A stretch of DNA of 10,582 nucleotides, taken from contig CALEWF010000171.1 of NCBI GenBank assembly GCA_937925455.1, positions 1-10,582 of the forward strand. The letters run 5' to 3'. A model generated the notes under the pieces. It searched no databases. It was given only the letters and a program-made list of their open reading frames with translations, and was not told where the DNA came from. The first letter of the stretch is position 1. Each line of letters opens with the position of its first letter. Below, one piece after another: positions 1 through 6,712 of this stretch. The DNA comes from an uncultured Flavobacteriales bacterium (GTDB taxonomy: Bacteria; Bacteroidota; Bacteroidia; CAIKAF01). Position numbers and translations under genes: made by a program.

Positions 1-990
1 AAATCTTATGTCAAAATGTGGCCACAACAAAACAAAAGCTAAATATAAAATAGAATAAAAAATAAGATAATTAGCGACCTTATAAAATTTAAAAAAAACA
101 TAAAAATTCAAAGACAGAATAAAAACTGTAAGAATTTTGAAGATAATGTTAAAATCAAAAAACAAAAAAAATACAATTGATTGAAACATGGTAAGTATAT
201 TTTTTTTAAAATAAAACCATCCTCCTTTATTTAATGTAATAATATATCCGCTAAAACCCGAATTATATGTAATCATGTTAAAGAACTGATATATTGATAA
301 TGAGACTACAAGATATAGGATAAATGCATACAATGTTTTAATATCAATCTTTTTTTTACTGAATATAAACATTTTAACAAACAAAACAAATAAAACAGTA
401 AATAACCAGATAAATCCTGTTGATCTAATATTACAAGAAAAACCTGATACTAATGCAGAAATAAAAAGCCAATAAAAACTTTTATTTTTTAAGTAAAAAT
501 GAAATGAAGTAACAGAAGCTATAAAAAAGAATATAAATGGAATATCAGACATTATTTGAGTTTTAAAAGCAATAAAGGTTGGATGGTAAAAGAAAAAAAA
601 TGATATAAATAATGAATAAATAAAACTAATATTATTTCTTAAAAAAATAAAATAAAGCACCGCTGATAAAAAAGCAAACCAGGATATAATTTTATTTGAT
701 GATTTAAATAATGATAATTCTGAATCAAAATTTCCGGCTATTGATAGTATTAGCGGAAAGCCAACCGGATAGCATGGTGGTCCTAAACCACTTGCATAAG
801 ATTTAAAAATATATCCGGTATTACAATCTAATTTATTTTCTTTTAATAATCTGGCTTGTGATAAATACTGAAAATTATCATCCCCCCAATCTGGATTAAT
901 ATCAATTCCTAACCATAAAACGGGTAAAAAAAATATAACGACAAATATAATTTCTAATTTTTTTTTATTATACTTAATTATTTCCTTCAT
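1..990 (-). CDS. Polytopic membrane protein, probable GT-C (family 39-like) glycosyltransferase, 3' end cut by window edge
   Basis: Reading the minus strand from ATG at 990 gives 330 codons without a stop to the window edge, so the C-terminus is missing. An in-frame TAG at 1000-1002 makes this the first possible start. The protein is extremely hydrophobic, with several membrane segments (first about residues 12-28, then about 101-117, 121-140, 149-166, 172-184, 193-210, 218-236, 268-300 and 308-323). The first extracytoplasmic loop carries acidic residues in PDWGDDNFQYL (33-43), followed by YPVGFPLIL (74-82), MSDIPF (147-152) and RSTGFIWL (189-196); the visible end reads WPHFDIRF. This order (acidic loop, SD-P motif, R-x-x-G, late W-P...R-F/Y) is what I know from bacterial GT-C enzymes that transfer sugars from lipid-phosphate donors outside the inner membrane. 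The substrate cannot be told. Base composition is much more AT-rich than the genes to its right. Confidence is high for the gene, moderate for the family. Confidence 0.8.
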   Translation of the reverse strand, partial: MKEIIKYNKKKLEIIFVVIFFLPVLWLGIDINPDWGDDNFQYLSQARLLKENKLDCNTGYIFKSYASGLGPPCYPVGFPLILSIAGNFDSELSLFKSSNKIISWFAFLSAVLYFIFLRNNISFIYSLFISFFFFYHPTFIAFKTQIMSDIPFIFFFIASVTSFHFYLKNKSFYWLFISALVSGFSCNIRSTGFIWLFTVLFVLFVKMFIFSKKKIDIKTLYAFILYLVVSLSIYQFFNMITYNSGFSGYIITLNKGGWFYFKKNILTMFQSIVFFLFFDFNIIFKILTVFILSLNFYVFFKFYKVANYLIFYSILYLAFVLLWPHFDIRF

Positions 991-1325
991 TAATACGAGC
1001 TATTTTGTAATAAATCAAAAATAAGAATGTAATCTTTAATATCGCCTCTAATTTTTAACACAAATTCTACATTAGAAAAATAAAAATAACTTTATGATGC
1101 ATAATCTGTGTTAATTATTGTCTATTATACCCCCCCTGAATTTTGTAACCCATTTTTGTTGGTATTGTTTGATATTAAAATTTACGATTAGTAACTAAAA
1201 TAGTATTCTAACTTAATACAAATACTAATATGGTAAAAAATATTGATTAAGGAAAGTCTAATAGCTTATTAGAAAAAAATTAGCTTGTAGAAAAAGAAAT
1301 AAGTAAAGCAGATAACAAATAAAAC
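991..1325. other. AT-rich non-coding stretch
   Basis: No reading frame here exceeds a few codons in a convincing context. The sequence is AT-rich like the gene to its left, with a run of six C at about 1130-1135 as the only conspicuous G+C. It should contain the promoter of the leftward membrane-protein gene, but I see no clean TAnnTTTG box at a suitable distance. No RNA gene or transposase remnant is recognised. Confidence 0.5.
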
Positions 1326-1464
1326 AAAAAACTGTCTCAAAAGTCGTCAGTGCGAACCCAATATGCATTCATCAATTTATATGTAATAAATTGATTACCA
1401 AAAGATTGAATCGTTGGTACTTCACTTGCAATTGATGGATTGGTGGCTTTTCAGACAGTTTTTT
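1326..1464. repeat. 139-bp element with 18-bp terminal inverted repeats, MITE-like or large bidirectional terminator
   Basis: The left end (1326-1343) reads AAAAAACTGTCTCAAAAG. The right end (1447-1464), reverse-complemented, reads AAAAAACTGTCTGAAAAG: 17 of 18 bases match. Between them lie a second perfect inverted repeat (1371-1395) and stretches faintly resembling REP-type sequences (GTCAGTGCGAACCC at 1347-1360). It begins 22 bp after the aconitase stop codon. Read on the minus strand, the outer arms would fold together and finish in a U-rich tail (reverse complement of 1321-1331), so it could end acnA transcription; the plus strand also ends in T8. It encodes nothing. Alternatives are a miniature transposable element or a dispersed terminator repeat. 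I cannot tell its copy number from one window. Confidence 0.55.
1371..1395. repeat. Perfect 10-bp inner inverted repeat
   Basis: ATCAATTTAT (1371-1380) and ATAAATTGAT (1386-1395) are exact reverse complements separated by 5 nt. The hairpin lies inside the 139-bp terminal-repeat element, left of its centre. The arms are almost purely A/T, so the structure would be weak on its own. It may be a nested stem of the larger fold. Confidence 0.5.
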
Positions 1465-1485
1465 TTATTAAATGAGCAAATTTTA

Positions 1486-4191
1486 TCACGCTTTTAAAAA
1501 CTGACGAAGTACATAATTCAATATACCGCCGTTTTTATAGTATTCAATTTCAATTTGAGAGTCAAGGCGTGATTTGGTATTGAATTCAATCACGTTTCCA
1601 TCTTTTGCCACTGCTTTCACCTTAATAATTTGCTGTGGAGTTAATCCTTCTTCAATGCCTGTAATGGTAAAGGTTTCATGCCCTGTCAATCCCAATGATT
1701 CAGCATTTTGGCCATCCATATACAACAACGGTAAAATGCCCATACCAACCAGGTTACTACGATGAATACGTTCAAAAGACTCTGCTATCACAGCTTTTAC
1801 CCCCAACAAATTGGGTCCTTTGGCTGCCCAATCACGACTGCTACCGTTACCATATTCCTTTCCTCCCAAAATGATGGTTGGAATATTGTGCTTAATGTAG
1901 TATTCCGCTGCTTCAAAAACGGTAGTTTCTTCCCCGGTAATATGATTTAAGGTATATCCACCTTCTTTAGAAACCAATTTGTTTTTGATACGCACATTAG
2001 CAAACGTACCCCGCATCATCACTTCATGATTACCACGGCGGGCACCATAGCTATTAAACTCTGATTTAGATACCCCGCGTTCTATGAGATACTTGCCAGC
2101 AGGAGAGGTTTCTTTGAATGAACCGGCCGGAGATATATGATCAGTTGTGATAGAATCTCCTAAAACTAGTAGTACTTTGGCATTTACTATATTTTTTGGT
2201 TTTTCTGGAATTTCAGATATATCCCGAAAAAAGGGTGCCTCTTTCACATAGGTAGAATTCGGATCCCATTCAAATAACTGCCCTGTGGGAGCTTGTAATG
2301 CCTTCCATGCGGCATCGCCATCAAAAGCTTTTGCATAATTGGCTGCATAATCATTTGGATCCAATGCACTATTCATAACAGCAGCTATCTCTTCATCACT
2401 TGGCCAAATATCACGCATATACACCGGCTCACTATTTCCATCAAAGCCGATAGGCTCATTATAAATATCAATATCTACTCTTCCGGCAATGGCATATACT
2501 ACCACCAACATGGGTGAGGCAAGAAAGTTCATTTTTACATTCGGATGAACACGGGCTTCGAAGTTCCGGTTTCCGCTTAACACAGAAGCTACCGTAAGAT
2601 CTGCTTCGGTAATAGCTTTATCTATATGTGGTGGCAAAGCCCCGGAATTACCAATACAAGTGGTACAACCATATCCTACTGTATGAAACTTCAAGGCTTC
2701 TAAATATTCAATTAAACCTGCTTTTTCAAGGTATTTTGTAACAACCCTTGAACCGGGAGCAAGCGAAGTTTTTACCCATGGTTTTACATCCAATCCACGC
2801 TCTACTGCTTTTTTAGCTACCAAACCAGCCCCCAGCATCACACTTGGATTGGAAGTATTGGTACATGATGTAATCGCTGCAATTACCACAGAAGCATCGC
2901 TTAATTGATATTGCTGAGCTCCCTGCGTAATGGTTACTGTTTTCATTTTACCGGCATCAGATGTATGCGTCCATCGGTCTTCGATGGAAACATATTCACG
3001 CTGATACTGCTCAGCCAAAATTTTTCGAACTGTTTTATCTAAATCGCGTAATAAGATTCTATCCTGTGGACGCTTAGGCCCTGAAACGGCGGGTTCAATG
3101 GAATTTAAATCAAGCTCTAAAACCGTGCTGTATTCAATTTCATTTTCATTTTCACGCCACAGCATATTTTCTTTACAATAAGCTTCTACCGTACCAATCA
3201 GCTTTTCATCACGAGCTGTACGGCGCAAAAATTCGACGGTTTGAGCATCTACCGGAAAGTAAGTTATGGTACAACCAAATTCCGGGCTCATGTTGCTAAT
3301 GGTTGCACGATCAGTAACGGCCAAATTATTTAACCCATCTCCAAATACTTCTACAAATTTACCAACCACCCCATGCTTGCGAAGTAATTGTGTAACGGCC
3401 AATACTAAATCTGTAGCAGTAGCACCATGAGGCAGTTTGCCGGTTAGTTTCAACCCTACCACTTCTGGCATGATGAAGTAAGAAGGTTGGCCCAGCATGG
3501 CCGCTTCGGCTTCAATTCCCCCTACTCCCCAGGCAACCACGCCAATTCCATTTACCATCGGTGTGTGGCTATCTGTTCCAAAGCAAGAATCTGGGAACGC
3601 AAACCCATCGCGAACAAGTACCACTTTGCTGAGATACTCTAGGTTTACCTGATGACAAATTCCCATACCGGGCGGAACAGCAGAAAAATTATTAAATGCT
3701 TTTTGTGCCCACTTTAACAGCATGTAACGCTCTGCATTGTTTTTGTATTCTAATTCCACATTTTTCTTCAAAGCAAGGTTACTTCCAAAATATTCAACCT
3801 GCACGGAATGGTCTATAACCAAGTCAACCGGTATTAGGGGATTGATTTTACTTACATCTTTACCTTTACGGGCAGCTTCTGCACGCAGCGAGGCCAAATC
3901 AACCACACAAGGCACCCCGGTAAAATCTTGTAAAAGCACACGGGCAGGCATAAACGGTATATCTTTATCACTGGCTTCTTTGGGATTCCAGCTAAGTACA
4001 GTTCTAACATTTTCTTCTGTAACCCTTAATCCATCATAATTTCTTAAAGCATTTTCTATAAGTACACGAATAGAAAATGGTAATTTAGAAATTTTGAATC
4101 CTTGATTTTGCAGTTCTTTCAAACTGTAATATTTTACTTTTCCTACGGGTGTATCAAGCTCTCTGATTACATTAAAAATGTCCTGATTCAT
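1486..4191 (-). CDS. acnA: Aconitate hydratase A (aconitase)
   Basis: Interconverts citrate and isocitrate through cis-aconitate in the TCA cycle; cytoplasmic. The 901-residue length fits the AcnA/IRP-type family. Numbered from the chosen start, the three [4Fe-4S] ligands are visible as Cys443 in SCTNTSNPS and Cys509/Cys512 in GCTTCIGNSG. Other signature stretches are FGTDSHTP with the following glycine-rich GVVAWGVGGIEAE (about 204-228), GDSITTDHISPAGS (678-691) in the swivel domain, and SRDWAAKG (785-792). All key residues appear intact, so the enzyme should be active. The frame is open to an ATG at 4248, but I start at the Met at 4191: MNQDIFNV looks like a native N-terminus, the preceding 19 residues do not look like aconitase, and a TAGCTTTG -7 box at 4237-4244 would place transcription start inside that extension. 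The gene stands alone. The terminal-repeat element behind it may terminate it. Confidence 0.97.
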   Translation of the reverse strand: MNQDIFNVIRELDTPVGKVKYYSLKELQNQGFKISKLPFSIRVLIENALRNYDGLRVTEENVRTVLSWNPKEASDKDIPFMPARVLLQDFTGVPCVVDLASLRAEAARKGKDVSKINPLIPVDLVIDHSVQVEYFGSNLALKKNVELEYKNNAERYMLLKWAQKAFNNFSAVPPGMGICHQVNLEYLSKVVLVRDGFAFPDSCFGTDSHTPMVNGIGVVAWGVGGIEAEAAMLGQPSYFIMPEVVGLKLTGKLPHGATATDLVLAVTQLLRKHGVVGKFVEVFGDGLNNLAVTDRATISNMSPEFGCTITYFPVDAQTVEFLRRTARDEKLIGTVEAYCKENMLWRENENEIEYSTVLELDLNSIEPAVSGPKRPQDRILLRDLDKTVRKILAEQYQREYVSIEDRWTHTSDAGKMKTVTITQGAQQYQLSDASVVIAAITSCTNTSNPSVMLGAGLVAKKAVERGLDVKPWVKTSLAPGSRVVTKYLEKAGLIEYLEALKFHTVGYGCTTCIGNSGALPPHIDKAITEADLTVASVLSGNRNFEARVHPNVKMNFLASPMLVVVYAIAGRVDIDIYNEPIGFDGNSEPVYMRDIWPSDEEIAAVMNSALDPNDYAANYAKAFDGDAAWKALQAPTGQLFEWDPNSTYVKEAPFFRDISEIPEKPKNIVNAKVLLVLGDSITTDHISPAGSFKETSPAGKYLIERGVSKSEFNSYGARRGNHEVMMRGTFANVRIKNKLVSKEGGYTLNHITGEETTVFEAAEYYIKHNIPTIILGGKEYGNGSSRDWAAKGPNLLGVKAVIAESFERIHRSNLVGMGILPLLYMDGQNAESLGLTGHETFTITGIEEGLTPQQIIKVKAVAKDGNVIEFNTKSRLDSQIEIEYYKNGGILNYVLRQFLKA

Positions 4192-4236
4192 ATTTGAATA
4201 GTATTGAAGAGTTAAATGGTATTTTTTCCACGGGTG

Positions 4237-4244
4237 CAAAGCTA
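4237..4244 (-). promoter_or_regulatory. Probable acnA promoter, Bacteroidota -7 box
   Basis: On the minus strand this reads TAGCTTTG, an exact match to TAnnTTTG. It implies a transcription start near 4230, about 40 nt before ATG at 4191. No good TTG -33 element is seen at the usual spacing, so the match rests on one box. It argues against the upstream ATG at 4248, which would lie before the transcript begins. Confidence 0.5.
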
Positions 4245-4420
4245 ACAAAATTCAATCAGCTCCGATGTTCATTTTTTCTAATATTTTTAAATTTTTCCTT
4301 ACAATCATACATCCCTTCTAAAGCTTATTTGTGAAAATATTAACGACTTATATTGAATTTAAAATTGTGCTTTACCAATACCTAAAAATTGGATTAGAAT
4401 TTTTGAAAGTGTTTTTTGAG

Positions 4421-4620
4421 GGCGGTCGCGTGTTTCCCGGTCTTGTAGGGGTGGATTCACCCGCTGTACCGTCTGCTGCGGATGGAAGTGAAAAGCCCGT
4501 AGGGGCGAAGCCCACAGGGCACGGGGTAGCGGGGCTGAGGGCACGAAGACACCGCTACCCCGATGCCCTGTGTGGCTGAGCCCCGAGGACTTGTAACGGA
4601 CAGCCGCTTAAAGCAGCCTA
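4421..4620. repeat. G+C-rich dispersed intergenic repeat, copy A
   Basis: A sharply bounded G+C-rich island of about 200 bp sits in an AT-rich spacer between acnA and the ZIP gene. Its right part (4533-4620) recurs in inverted orientation at 10495-10582 with 86 of 88 bases identical, which proves it is a repeat. It holds a small GGGTG-GATT-CACCC hairpin near 4449-4462 and a long hairpin at 4509-4577. Open frames through it have no protein-like features, so I treat it as non-coding. From memory, G+C-rich intergenic repeats containing phrases like GAGGACTTGTAACGGACAGC are common in Bacteroidota genomes, but I cannot name a family. The left boundary is approximate. Confidence 0.8.
4509..4577. 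repeat. Long G+C-rich hairpin inside repeat copy A
   Basis: The left arm (4509-4532) and right arm (4552-4577) pair over 24 bp, with only two single-base bulges (A4563 and T4573), around a 19-nt loop. The core arms are CACAGGGCA-CGGGGTAGCGG and its complement. There is no U-tract directly after it, so a simple intrinsic terminator is unlikely. It could stabilise RNA ends, act as a REP-like protein-binding site, or be a structured RNA. Confidence 0.75.
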
Positions 4621-4825
4621 TCATCAATACTATTATGACATTTTCGGAATAATATTTATGTTGAGATATCTCTCCGATTGTTCATCATTGTTAAGTTATT
4701 TTATGATTCTTATTTCAATACTTAGGATATTGATTTAATGATTAATTCTAAAATTATCAAAATTTAAGCGACAGGTAGAAATGAGGGTGGGTTTAAAATT
4801 ATTATTAGTAATTATTTAAAAAAAA

Positions 4826-4846
4826 TTTAGATTTGTCTAATCTAAA
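4826..4846 (+). promoter_or_regulatory. DtxR/MntR-like operator overlapping the -7 box of the ZIP gene
   Basis: TTTAGATT (4826-4833) and AATCTAAA (4839-4846) form a perfect 8-bp inverted repeat with a 5-nt spacer. The inner 19-mer TTAGATTTGTCTAATCTAA (4827-4845) agrees with the known DtxR consensus TWAGGTTAGSCTAACCTWA at 15 of 19 positions. The left half contains TAGATTTG (4828-4835), an exact TAnnTTTG -7 box, so a bound repressor would block RNA polymerase. The site ends 5 bases before the ATG of the ZIP transporter. I infer metal-responsive repression by a DtxR-family regulator (Mn or Fe). The regulator is not in the window. Confidence 0.6.
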
Positions 4847-4851
4847 AGAAT

Positions 4852-5676
4852 ATGCAAATAGTGATTGATTTTTTTTCTGCCATTGGGCCTGTGTATGCTG
4901 CTCTATTTGCCACAATATTTACTTGGTTTCTAACGGCTTCCGGAGCCTCCTTCGTTTTCTTTTTTAAAAGTATGAATCGTAAAGTATTAGATGTTATGTT
5001 GGGTTTTACAGGCGGTGTAATGATTGCTGCCAGCTTTTGGTCGCTCCTTAATCCGGCTATTGAAATGAGTGAAAGCCTGTATCCTTCAATGAAATGGATG
5101 CCTTCTGCTGTTGGATTTTTTTTCGGTGCAATTTTTATTTATGCCTTAGATAAGTACATGCCTCACTTGCACATCAATTTCGGCGAAGAGGAAAAAGAAG
5201 GGGTTAAAACAGAATGGCATCGTTCTACCTTATTAATTTTAGCAATTACCTTGCATAATATTCCCGAAGGATTGGCAGTGGGCGTTTTGTTTGGAGCTTC
5301 TGCCTTAGGATTAGAGGGAGCTTCCTTCGAAGGAGCAGTAGCCTTGGCGATTGGTATCGGCATTCAAAATTTCCCGGAAGGTATAGCAGTAGCCATGCCT
5401 CTACGCCGTCAAGGGGTAAGTCGTTTTAAATCATTTTGGTTTGGCCAATTATCTGCTGTAGTAGAACCGGTTGCCGGTGTAGTAGGAGCATTAGCTGTTA
5501 TTTATATTCAGGCCGTACTTCCTTTTGCCTTAGCATTTGCAGCAGGAGCCATGATTTATGTAGTAGTAGAAGAAGTAATTCCTGAAACCCAGCGCGATAA
5601 ATATACCGATGTTTCGGTGCTTGGCTTTATTGGCGGCTTTTTAGTCATGATGATCTTAGATGTAGCCTTGGGATAA
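4852..5676 (+). CDS. ZIP family divalent metal transporter (GufA-like)
   Basis: A 274-residue inner-membrane protein with about eight hydrophobic segments that moves Zn, Fe or Mn ions into the cytoplasm. The metal-site helices are recognisable: HNIPEG at 135-140 (TM4) and QNFPEG at 172-177 (TM5), with further acidic residues at Glu205 (SAVVEP) and EEVIPE at 240-245. The loop at about 104-123, with MPHLHINFGEEEKEG, is His/acid-rich like the variable cytoplasmic metal-binding loop of ZIP proteins. Length and motif order fit the bacterial GufA/ZupT class. It is a single gene preceded by a DtxR/MntR-like operator, which favours iron or manganese control over the zinc-responsive Zur type, although transport specificity cannot be read from sequence. 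The start is the ATG just after the operator; the leader would be very short, about 10 nt. Confidence 0.93.
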   Translation: MQIVIDFFSAIGPVYAALFATIFTWFLTASGASFVFFFKSMNRKVLDVMLGFTGGVMIAASFWSLLNPAIEMSESLYPSMKWMPSAVGFFFGAIFIYALDKYMPHLHINFGEEEKEGVKTEWHRSTLLILAITLHNIPEGLAVGVLFGASALGLEGASFEGAVALAIGIGIQNFPEGIAVAMPLRRQGVSRFKSFWFGQLSAVVEPVAGVVGALAVIYIQAVLPFALAFAAGAMIYVVVEEVIPETQRDKYTDVSVLGFIGGFLVMMILDVALG

Positions 5677-5747
5677 TTCATTAAAACCTCGTTGTTTAAA
5701 AAACATATCCAATACTATGTAATTAGGGGAAAACAGAACGTTTCTTT

Positions 5748-6707
5748 GTGAAAAAAATCAATATGATCCGTTTCGTTTTATTTTTTGCTATTCTTTTAAG
5801 ATTCATCAACCTGTATGCTCAAAAATATACGGCTGAAGATTATATCCGCATGTACAAAGATGCCGCCATTGAAAACATGAAATTAAAAAAAGTACCGGCA
5901 AGTATTACCTTAGCACAGGGACTACTTGAATCAGGCAATGGAAACAGTGAACTGGCCACCAAAGCCAATAATCATTTTGGCATTAAATGCCATACTGAAT
6001 GGAAGGGCGAAACCTATTACAAGGATGATGATAAGCCTAACGAATGTTTTAGAAAATACAAATCGGTACTAGATTCATACAAAGACCATGCAGACTTCCT
6101 CACTTCACGCGACCGGTACAAGGGATTATTTGAACTGGAAATAACCGATTACAAAGGATGGGCAAGGGGGCTGAAAGCAGCTGGGTATGCCACGAATCCC
6201 AATTATGCTGACCAACTCATCAATATAATTGAACGATACAAACTGCATGAATATGACCAGCCACAACTCAATGTAGAAAATACGAAACCTTATAACTCTA
6301 CCCAACTTCCTGTGGATATTAAGACAAATCAAAGTGGAACCGGAGTGGTATTTATCATCAATGGACTAAGAGCGATTAAAGTAGCTAAAGGCCAAACCAA
6401 AGAAGGTATTGCATTAGATTTTGGAATTAAAGTAAAACAACTTGAAAAATATAATGAATTAGGAACAGGTGATGAACTATATGAAGGACAACTCATTTTT
6501 TTAGAACCCAAACGAAATGCAGCAGAACCCGGCAAAGACTTACATATTGTAAAAGAAGGAGAGACCTTTTATAGCATAGCTCACATGTATGGAATGACTG
6601 TAAAAGCCTTGCTGAAAAAAAATCGTAAAGGGTTAGGAAGTATTCTTACACCGGGAGAAAAATTATATCTAAGAAAAATGAAGCCACTGCCCACATCAAA
6701 AAATTAA
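5748..6707 (+). CDS. Secreted GH73 N-acetylglucosaminidase (FlgJ-type) with LysM domains
   Basis: Predicted to cleave the glycan strands of peptidoglycan in the periplasm. An N-terminal signal peptide ends near LYAQ (residue 24/25). The GH73 domain runs from about 28 to 166: ITLAQGLLESGNGNS places the likely catalytic glutamate at Glu61, followed by NNHFGIKC, a YKSVLDSYKDHADFL stretch and the typical end GYATNPNYADQLINIIERY. A first, degenerate LysM-like stretch covers about 208-254 and a clear LysM covers about 265-309 (HIVKEGETFYSIAHMYG...). Both would anchor it on peptidoglycan. No flagellar genes are present, so a wall-remodelling role is likelier than flagellar-rod assembly. The annotated start is GTG at 5748; ATG at 5763 (residue 6) is a real alternative that still leaves a usable signal peptide. 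Its stop overlaps that of the convergent hydrolase gene. Confidence 0.92.
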   Translation: MKKINMIRFVLFFAILLRFINLYAQKYTAEDYIRMYKDAAIENMKLKKVPASITLAQGLLESGNGNSELATKANNHFGIKCHTEWKGETYYKDDDKPNECFRKYKSVLDSYKDHADFLTSRDRYKGLFELEITDYKGWARGLKAAGYATNPNYADQLINIIERYKLHEYDQPQLNVENTKPYNSTQLPVDIKTNQSGTGVVFIINGLRAIKVAKGQTKEGIALDFGIKVKQLEKYNELGTGDELYEGQLIFLEPKRNAAEPGKDLHIVKEGETFYSIAHMYGMTVKALLKKNRKGLGSILTPGEKLYLRKMKPLPTSKN

Positions 6708-6712
6708 TTTTT
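6699..6712. repeat. A/T palindrome over two convergent stop codons
   Basis: AAAAATTAATTTTT is a perfect 14-bp palindrome whose central TTAA supplies the TAA stops of both convergent genes (6705-6707 plus strand; 6704-6706 minus strand). Each strand ends in a T-run after its stop. With no G+C stem it is a poor intrinsic terminator. Confidence 0.6.

Noticed and set aside
1347..1430. Degenerate REP-type repeat (GTCAGTGCGAAC... and a later GATTGAATCGTT...TTGCAATTGA)
   Set aside because: The resemblance to common REP-like phrases is partial and from memory; too degenerate to call as a separate feature.
1326..1464. Remnant of an autonomous insertion sequence
   Set aside because: The inverted ends look IS-like, but there is no transposase fragment and no clear target duplication, so only a MITE-like or terminator reading is kept.
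1574..4039. Several 60-100 codon frames antisense to acnA
   Set aside because: They are shadows of a complete, well-conserved aconitase gene and have no start context or recognisable domain.
4359..4544. Minus-strand frame of 61 codons in the same spacer
   Set aside because: It is antisense to the other spurious frame, covers the same repeat, and has low-complexity translation.
4331..4579. Open frame of 82 codons on the plus strand upstream of the ZIP gene
   Set aside because: Most of it runs through the G+C-rich repeat and its hairpin; the product has no domain-like pattern and the sequence is explained by the repeat.
5741..5748. TTTCTTTG as a promoter -7 box of the GH73 gene
   Set aside because: It has one mismatch in the important TA pair and no -33 partner; it would favour the ATG at 5763 but is too weak to list.
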